Assembly (NCBI GenBank): GCA_963598415.1
Contig: CAVBUH010000043.1
Coordinates: 128,711-192,710 of the forward strand
Source: Colimorpha_A sp900556615
GTDB lineage: Bacteria > Bacillota > Clostridia > Oscillospirales > CAG-272
Length of the DNA: 64,000 nt
Direction: 5' to 3'
The position numbers and the translations under genes were made by a program. This document shows positions 58,173 to 64,000 of this stretch, piece after piece. The notes beneath the pieces were generated by a model. That model was given only the letters and a program-made list of their open reading frames with translations, made no database searches and was not told the DNA's origin. The first letter of the stretch is position 1. Every line of letters starts with the position of its first letter.

Positions 58173-60763
58173 AAAAAATTAACGAGTGTCTTAATGACAG
58201 TTTTGAGCACAAATATATTCTGCCTTTCTTTTGGCAGCACGGAGATGATCACGCTCTGCTTGCAGAAGAGCTTGACGCCATTGAAAGCTGCGGAATTAAG
58301 GAATTTTGTGCGGAGAGCAGAATTCATGACGATTTCTGCCGTGAAAAATGGTGGGAGGATTTCGGATATCTGCTTGCTGAAGCGGAACGGCGCGATATGA
58401 AGGTCTGGCTTCTTGACGATAAGCAATTCCCGACCGGATATGCAAATCATTATATTGAAGAGCATAAAGAGCTTCGGAAAAAATTGATTCTTACCTGTTA
58501 CCGCGACATTATCAGTGACGGAGCTGAAATGGCGCTTATTCCTCCGGACGAGGTAAGAAACAATCTTTCCTCCTGTATATCGATGAGGGCATATTGTAGA
58601 TGTGAAAACGACGGACGTATCCTTGAAGACGTCTCCTACGATCTATCGTCCGATATCCGGAATAATCTTATCTACTGTAAGCTTCCGGAAGGATATTACC
58701 GCGTACATTATGTGTATGAAACCGATAAATCCGTGAAAGAGAAAATCAATTACATCGATATGTTATCGGAGGAATCGTGCCGGGCCATGATATACGCCGT
58801 CTATGAGCCTCATTTCGAGCATTTCGGAAAATATTTCGGCAGAACTTTCAAAGGATTCTTTTCCGATGAACCGAGCTTCGGCAACGAAGTCGCATCTTAT
58901 CAATCAAAACTCGGCAAAGAGGACATGCCGATACCGTGGAGCGACGCACTTCCGGATATCATAGCTGATAATGCCGGAATCACCAAGGAGCGCGTGCTTG
59001 AGCTTTTACCCGCTCTCTGGCACGAGATTAAGGGAGGGACGGCTCTGATTCGTCAATATTACATGGACGCGGTGACAAAGCTGTATCAGAAAAACTTCAC
59101 CGAGCTTCTCGGCAATTGGTGCAGAGAGCACAGCGTGATGTATATCGGACATGTAATAGAAGATATGAACACGCATCAGCGTCTCGGTTATGGCTCCGGA
59201 CATTATTTCCGGGCAACAGGCGCTCAGGATATGGCGGGGATTGATGTCGTATTGCACCAGATCCTGCCGGGATTCACAGATTCAGAACATACGCTGCCTG
59301 TCTGCGGAAAGATAGGGGCTGCGGAATTTTTTGAATATATGCTCGCGAAACTCTGTATTTCACAGGCACAGCTGACGCCGGCAATGAAGGGACGCGCCAT
59401 GTGCGAAATTTTCGGAGCATACGGCTGGGCAGAGGGCGTTCCGACGATGAAGCGTCTTGCCGACTCCATGCTGGTGAACGGTATTAACCGATTTGTTCCG
59501 CATGCCTTCGATACGCATTACCCCAATCCGGACTGTCCCCCGCACTTTTATATCAGGGGGAAAAATCCGCAGTTTCCTTATTTTATCCGTCTGATGCAGT
59601 ACATGCAGAGAGCTTCTCACCTTCTTGACGGAGGAACACATGAAGCCGATATCGCATTGTTTTATAATGCGGAGGGGGAATGGAGCGGTGGCAAAAATAT
59701 GCTGACGCAGCATCCGGCAAAAATACTGACACGCTGTCATGTCGATTTTGAGATTGTTTGGGAGGATATTGTCTGTCGGGGGCACTCAGAGAATAACACG
59801 GCGGTTATCGGGAACAAGAAATTTCGTATGCTTATTCTCCCCTATGCTGAATATCTTCCGGAAAAGCTGCTCCATGCGATAAACTGTTTCGCGGAAAATG
59901 GAGTGCCGGTACTGTTTGTCGGCGGAAAACCGAAATATACCTGTGAAGGCTTCGAAGCGCGACCGCTTCTTATGGCTTGCCGTATAATAACGGAGGAGGA
60001 GCTTGCGGATGAGGTAAAAAAATATAGCTTGACAAGAATCAAAACGGATGGCGATTATCCTCTTATACGGTATTATTCATACCGCAATACAGAGGGGAGA
60101 GTATGGATGTTTAAAAATGATAACATCTTCAGTACTGCCGACCTATATGTTGATTTGGGTACGCACGGAGAGCTTCGTCTTTATGATTGCTGGAACAATA
60201 AGCTGTATATCCCGGAGACGAATGAAAATTCGGTTCGTATTCGGCTGGGGAAAGGCGATTCCTGTTTCGTCGTCGAATCAAGCGAGCCGGCGGAGAAGGC
60301 GATTTATCCTGACGGCGGTACTGAGGTGTTATTCACTGATGGATTTGACATCTCCGTGAAAGAATCGGGAAGCGAAGCTTATAAACAAATCGCCAAAGGT
60401 GCGATACCAACGGATATTACTTCTCTTGAGGGAATGGACCGCTTCTGTGGGCATATACGGTACGAAGGTATTTTTACATCGGACGGATATGATGGTTTGC
60501 TGTCGTTAAGCAAAATCGGGGAAGTAGCGGAGGTGTGGCTTAACGGTAAGTATCTCGGAGCATCCGTTTCCAATCCCTGCGAATTTCCAACCGGCGGTGC
60601 TTTGAAAAAAGGAGAGAATACTTTACTGATCGACGTAGTAAATAATCTTGCTTACCGAGACCGCGATTTCTTCTCAACTTATATGACATTACCCGCGTCG
60701 GGCTTCTGCGGAATCGTAACGCTGTTTCACACAAATTTTAAAACCAAAGGAGATACCCAATGA
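58169..60763 (+). CDS. GH106-like glycoside hydrolase (alpha-L-rhamnosidase candidate)
   Basis: An 864-residue cytoplasmic protein. A barrel domain opens PFFWQHGDDHALLAEELDAI, and the acidic motif GFFSDEPSFGNE (231-240) is typical of GH106 and its relatives. MYIGHVIEDMNTHQRLGYG and QAQLTPAMKGRAMCEIFGAYGW (shown split across the barrel) follow. A Rossmann-like stretch (FRMLILPYAEYLPEKLL) leads to a C-terminal jelly-roll (FCGHIRYEGIFTSDGYDG, then AEVWLNGKYLGASVSNPCEF). GH106 members are alpha-L-rhamnosidases, so L-rhamnose removal is a reasonable guess. Overlaps of four bases on both sides tie it to its neighbours. Confidence 0.68.
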   Translation: MKKINECLNDSFEHKYILPFFWQHGDDHALLAEELDAIESCGIKEFCAESRIHDDFCREKWWEDFGYLLAEAERRDMKVWLLDDKQFPTGYANHYIEEHKELRKKLILTCYRDIISDGAEMALIPPDEVRNNLSSCISMRAYCRCENDGRILEDVSYDLSSDIRNNLIYCKLPEGYYRVHYVYETDKSVKEKINYIDMLSEESCRAMIYAVYEPHFEHFGKYFGRTFKGFFSDEPSFGNEVASYQSKLGKEDMPIPWSDALPDIIADNAGITKERVLELLPALWHEIKGGTALIRQYYMDAVTKLYQKNFTELLGNWCREHSVMYIGHVIEDMNTHQRLGYGSGHYFRATGAQDMAGIDVVLHQILPGFTDSEHTLPVCGKIGAAEFFEYMLAKLCISQAQLTPAMKGRAMCEIFGAYGWAEGVPTMKRLADSMLVNGINRFVPHAFDTHYPNPDCPPHFYIRGKNPQFPYFIRLMQYMQRASHLLDGGTHEADIALFYNAEGEWSGGKNMLTQHPAKILTRCHVDFEIVWEDIVCRGHSENNTAVIGNKKFRMLILPYAEYLPEKLLHAINCFAENGVPVLFVGGKPKYTCEGFEARPLLMACRIITEEELADEVKKYSLTRIKTDGDYPLIRYYSYRNTEGRVWMFKNDNIFSTADLYVDLGTHGELRLYDCWNNKLYIPETNENSVRIRLGKGDSCFVVESSEPAEKAIYPDGGTEVLFTDGFDISVKESGSEAYKQIAKGAIPTDITSLEGMDRFCGHIRYEGIFTSDGYDGLLSLSKIGEVAEVWLNGKYLGASVSNPCEFPTGGALKKGENTLLIDVVNNLAYRDRDFFSTYMTLPASGFCGIVTLFHTNFKTKGDTQ

Positions 60764-62961
60764 TTTTCCAATTTACCGAAAATGTCTGCCATGTTTACGG
60801 TAAGAGCTTTGAAACGCTTTATTTTGCCGGAGGGTATCATTCTATTCCCGACGGCTGCACGGTTTGGGGAACATCTGTTGACCGGACAAACCGTTTTATC
60901 GGGGATAATATGGGCAATATCGTTTTGTGTTATTCCGACGGAGAGATTCAGAAAATCCCCCTGATTTTCGGTTATACGCTATGGTACAAAACGATATGGA
61001 GAGAGGCGTGCGCTCCGTTCAAATCGGATTTTGCCGAGTTCGAATATACGGAGGCTCTGAGAACCTCATTACAGCTTTGGGGAGCCTATGAAGGGGTGGA
61101 AGAATGCTGCCTTGCCGTAAAACCGAAAAATAAGCCTCTGCTTATGATCAGTGTGGAGGGAAATCCGGAAAAAGACGGTATGCCGGTATTCCGAGGCTTT
61201 TCTTCGGAAAGCTCAGATTTTATAAATCAATCGGAACAAGAAACGGCGGTTTCCTTTTTTGCTTCTCATACTGTTGATGCTTCTTCACCGTTTCCGGAGA
61301 AAATATCTTCTTTGCTTGATAAAATCAACCGACGTATGCTGACTTTTGAAGAGGATTATCTCAATCCCCCTGAATACCGAAACGCCAATACGGACGGTAT
61401 TGCTCCGACGATCATATTCACAGGAGACAGCGATGCAAAAATTGCAACCGGTGTGGTCTCCGTGAATCTTGAAGAACTGGCAAGCAGATCGGATGGAGAG
61501 GGCTTTGTGCACACATCGGGAAAGGATGCTCCCACATGGTGGTACGACGGTTTCGGGCCGTGGCTGATGAACGCGGGAAACTACTATGGGGATTATTATT
61601 CAAGAGATGCGGGAAGAGCCCTTTTGACACTGTCAGCCTACGGAAAAAAAGAAGAGGCGCTTCGCGGCGTCGAGTACGGCAATAAGCTGATGATGTATTT
61701 TCCGGAAAACCATATTAGCTTTAACGGGAAAAATGTTCCCGGACACTGCACTGTGGTAATGAATAAGCCGATGTTTTATTCCGAAATTCTTTCCGTATCG
61801 GGATGGCCTACTCAGTATACCGAGGAAAGATTCGGAAAAGATTATCAAAAGCTCGGAAATCAGGAAACTGACGGTCACGGACTTATGATGATGGCGAATT
61901 ATTCATCCTGGAAAGAAAACCGGAATAAAAAGGAATGGGCGGAAACACATTTCAATGAAATAAAAGAATCCGCCGAGTGGATACGCTGGTGCTTTGAAAA
62001 TCCGGAGATTTCACTTGCTGACAAAAATCTGCTGTATGCGGAATCGGAAGCCGGAATGAATGCGTATACTCTGTACTGCAACGTACCGTGTTGTCTCGGC
62101 CTCAGAGGGTATTCAGAAATTGCCGCATCGATCGGAGAAAAGGAGTACAGCGGGGTATGGCAGGAAACGGCGGATAAGATGATGAAGGCAATTACGGAAG
62201 AACTGTCAGAAAACGGAAAGTGGAAACCCAGCAGTTTTGGATTTTTCCATGATCCCGCAGTAACTTTCTGCGCGGATTATTATGGATATGATCTCTCGGA
62301 TATGCCGGAGAAATGGTTGAAATTATCAAAAGCCATCTATGAGGAAGACGTAGCGCCGAGGCGCGAATTACCCTATGATGCAAGTGGTGGAGTCGGTTAT
62401 AATAGCGCAATGATTACTCAAAACGCACTGCTTCTCGACAGGATGAAGGATGCCGACGCCTTTTCGCGAAGACTCACTCGCCTTTGTTATGCGCCGAGAC
62501 TGCCCAAGCCGTATATGGCTCCCGAAGGCGCTTCTTATTCGACAAGGCTTCATGCAGTTCGGAGACAGGGAGACCTCGGTAATCTTGTTCAAATGGCGGA
62601 AGTATTGAAAACCTACCATATTATTTTCGGAATCTCCCCCGTTCTCAACCGAAAACTAAAAATCTTCCCGAGGCTTCCTCAGAATTGGGAGCTTGATATA
62701 AAAGAGTTCAATATTTTGAATATTGACGCAAAGGCATCTCTGAAGGTTTCATATCCTCAAAACGGAAAACAGGAGATCCGTCTCGGCGTTACCGATACAA
62801 ACGAAATCGATACCGTTACCGTGAGATTCGGTCCGTTTGAAAAGGATCAGGAGACGGAGCTTTCGTTAAATGGCAGAAAAGTCAGCGGTAGGAGATATCT
62901 CTCAGGGGATTCTATGTGGGAAGAGGTTACCCTCAGTATCGCTGTGCTTAAGGAAGAATGA
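60760..62961 (+). CDS. Six-hairpin glycosidase-like protein (paralogue of 42241-44499)
   Basis: A 733-residue cytoplasmic protein related to the minus-strand toroid protein: FETLYFAGGYHSIP, KIPLIFGYTLWYK and FPRLPQNWEL match its N- and C-terminal parts. The helical part contains WWYDGFGPWLMNAGNYYGDY, SRDAGRALLTLSAYG, NQETDGHGLMMMANYSSW, YAESEAGMNAYTLYCNVP and YDASGGVGYNSAMITQNALL. Acidic residues in SRDAGR, QETDGHG and ESEAGMN are candidate catalytic groups, and the first two align with the paralogue. Activity is not predictable. AAAGGAG lies seven bases upstream. Confidence 0.65.
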   Translation: MIFQFTENVCHVYGKSFETLYFAGGYHSIPDGCTVWGTSVDRTNRFIGDNMGNIVLCYSDGEIQKIPLIFGYTLWYKTIWREACAPFKSDFAEFEYTEALRTSLQLWGAYEGVEECCLAVKPKNKPLLMISVEGNPEKDGMPVFRGFSSESSDFINQSEQETAVSFFASHTVDASSPFPEKISSLLDKINRRMLTFEEDYLNPPEYRNANTDGIAPTIIFTGDSDAKIATGVVSVNLEELASRSDGEGFVHTSGKDAPTWWYDGFGPWLMNAGNYYGDYYSRDAGRALLTLSAYGKKEEALRGVEYGNKLMMYFPENHISFNGKNVPGHCTVVMNKPMFYSEILSVSGWPTQYTEERFGKDYQKLGNQETDGHGLMMMANYSSWKENRNKKEWAETHFNEIKESAEWIRWCFENPEISLADKNLLYAESEAGMNAYTLYCNVPCCLGLRGYSEIAASIGEKEYSGVWQETADKMMKAITEELSENGKWKPSSFGFFHDPAVTFCADYYGYDLSDMPEKWLKLSKAIYEEDVAPRRELPYDASGGVGYNSAMITQNALLLDRMKDADAFSRRLTRLCYAPRLPKPYMAPEGASYSTRLHAVRRQGDLGNLVQMAEVLKTYHIIFGISPVLNRKLKIFPRLPQNWELDIKEFNILNIDAKASLKVSYPQNGKQEIRLGVTDTNEIDTVTVRFGPFEKDQETELSLNGRKVSGRRYLSGDSMWEEVTLSIAVLKEE

Positions 62962-62970
62962 GGTGAAACA

Positions 62971-63795
62971 ATGAATAACATTTTTATTTCGGTTTATGAA
63001 AAAAGCCTTCCCGATTCTCTTTCACTTTCCGAAAAGCTTAAAACGGCAGCAGATGCAGGCTATAATGGACTTGAAATCAGCATGGATGAAAGCAATTTAC
63101 GCCTTTCGCGGCTTTTCGATCCACGGATAAAGGCGGATACGCTGAAGGAGATTCGGGGCGGATGGCTTCCGATACGTACCATGTGCCTGTCCGCCCAAAG
63201 AAAATTTCCCTTCGGTAGCAGAAGCGTTTCCGTTCGGGAAAAAAGTCTTGAAATTATCAAACGTGCTGTTGATTTTTCCTGTGAGGCTGGAATTCGCATT
63301 ATACAGATACCGGGCTACGATGTGTATTACGAGGAAGGCGGGACGGATACTGCCGATCTGTTTCTGGAAGGTCTTCGTAAAGGGACTGCATACGCGGCGT
63401 CCTGCGGCGTTATTCTTGCTTTTGAAACAATGGAAACACCGTTTATGAATACGGTAGAAAAAGCGATGAAATATATAAAACTTATTCGCTCTCCTTACCT
63501 CCAGATCTATCCGGACTTGGGAAATATCAGAAACGGAACTGATGATTCTATAAACGATCTGAAAAGCGGAATCGGTCATATTGCTGCTGTTCATCTCAAA
63601 GATACCAGAGAGGGCGTTTATCGTGATCTTGAACTCGGGGAAGGCCGCGTTGATTTTGAGGGGTGCCTGAAAGAACTCATCGGTCAGGGAGTCGGTCTTT
63701 TCAACTGCGAGATTTGGTATGATAAAAAAACCGAACCGATTGAATATATACGCAGAAACCGTTTGTTCGCTGAAAAATGCTTTCCCGTCGTGTGA
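62971..63795 (+). CDS. ulaE: L-ribulose-5-phosphate 3-epimerase (UlaE/SgbU type)
   Basis: A 274-residue TIM-barrel epimerase closely resembling E. coli UlaE along its length: ISVYEKSLPDSL, GLEISMDESNLRLSRL, TMCLSAQRKFPFGS, RIIQIPGYDVYYEEGG, QIYPDLGNIRNG, HIAAVHLKDTREGVYRDL and FGEG-like LGEGRVDFEGC. Metal ligands (Glu, Asp, His, Glu) fall within these motifs. The enzyme turns L-ribulose- or L-xylulose-5-phosphate into the next pentose phosphate. Its place at the end of this operon, nine bases after the toroid gene and behind GAGGTG, suggests the locus yields an L-sugar. Confidence 0.88.
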   Translation: MNNIFISVYEKSLPDSLSLSEKLKTAADAGYNGLEISMDESNLRLSRLFDPRIKADTLKEIRGGWLPIRTMCLSAQRKFPFGSRSVSVREKSLEIIKRAVDFSCEAGIRIIQIPGYDVYYEEGGTDTADLFLEGLRKGTAYAASCGVILAFETMETPFMNTVEKAMKYIKLIRSPYLQIYPDLGNIRNGTDDSINDLKSGIGHIAAVHLKDTREGVYRDLELGEGRVDFEGCLKELIGQGVGLFNCEIWYDKKTEPIEYIRRNRLFAEKCFPVV

Positions 63796-64000
63796 AAAGA
63801 AAATAGATTTAGCGTTGTTGCAGCGAATCATTGATGAAAAATAAGATTTGTGTAAATAATAATTTTACTCTTGAAAGAGTAGGGAACGGTTTCCGCATTT
63901 CTTTCTATAAAGAAAGAAACGCTCGCAAAGAAAGTTACAAGGTGGAGAACCTGAGCGTTTTTCAGCAAAAGCAGAAAAACTGCTCAATGTTTCTCCCCCT
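63796..64000. other. Terminal non-coding stretch
   Basis: No gene is supported. AAACGCTC (near 63928) and GAGCGTTT (near 63952) could form a stem followed by T residues, a possible terminator for the glycan operon, but the loop is interrupted. Confidence 0.35.

Overview
The window looks like the chromosome of a Gram-positive anaerobe of the class Clostridia. The support is the gene order nadD-yqeK-LCP-rsfS-leuS, plsX-rnc-(radical SAM)-smc-ftsY and infC-rpmI-rplT, a DUF368 protein, S21, LysM/CAP and LCP envelope proteins, lipobox lipoproteins, and consensus sigma-A promoters with 17-nt spacers. A gut Oscillospirales-type genome would fit, but order or genus cannot be fixed from this sequence alone.

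Layout. Positions 1-12000 are mostly minus strand: the polA start, a DUF368 lipid-carrier flippase candidate, DUF3783, a UvrD/PcrA-like helicase, a phospho-sugar mutase, a degenerate prephenate-dehydratase-like protein and htpG. A plus-strand tRNA-Met follows at 10345, then a DUF218/SanA-like protein on minus. Positions 12750-34800 are a plus-strand housekeeping run: infC-rpmI-rplT behind a structured leader, a TrmH-type methyltransferase, dprA, topA-trmFO, plsX, rnc, a radical SAM protein, smc-ftsY-rdgB-nadD-yqeK-LCP, rsfS-leuS, and rpsU. Positions 34900-42200 are sparse accessory DNA with DUF1287, LysM-CAP, DUF2130 nuclease-like, HD-domain and AraC genes among dense small repeats. Positions 41041-63795 are a carbohydrate-use locus. 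It holds an AraC regulator, one divergent and two forward six-hairpin (alpha/alpha toroid) proteins, a cupin/phosphomannose-isomerase-like protein and two paralogous surface-anchored proteins. It also has a sugar-binding lipoprotein, two paralogous giant GH-A/GH42-like enzymes (one a lipoprotein, one cytoplasmic), a GH106-like enzyme and an L-ribulose-5-phosphate 3-epimerase.

The most striking non-gene content is a set of short non-coding repeats. Element A (about 180 bp, ends TTAAGGCAATACCGC / GCGGTATTGCCTTAA) occurs about 15 times in 64 kb, in both orientations. Element B (about 160 bp, ends TTAAGGAATC[G/A]CTGA) occurs six times. Element C (about 160 bp) occurs four times and element D twice. 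They look like MITEs: no coding capacity, terminal inverted repeats, nesting, and chimeras. One A copy sits inside a B copy, and comparison with empty B copies suggests a TTAA target duplication. No transposase is present in the window. Several copies lie just before start codons or supply stop codons of small reading frames.

How the glycan genes may work together (inference): the surface proteins and the lipoprotein GH42-like enzyme would bind and trim a glycan outside the cell, and the binding lipoprotein would deliver oligosaccharides to an ABC permease not seen here. The signal-less enzymes would finish degradation in the cytoplasm, and the epimerase would feed an L-sugar phosphate into the pentose phosphate pathway. 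The substrate is unknown; the GH106-like enzyme hints at L-rhamnose linkages.
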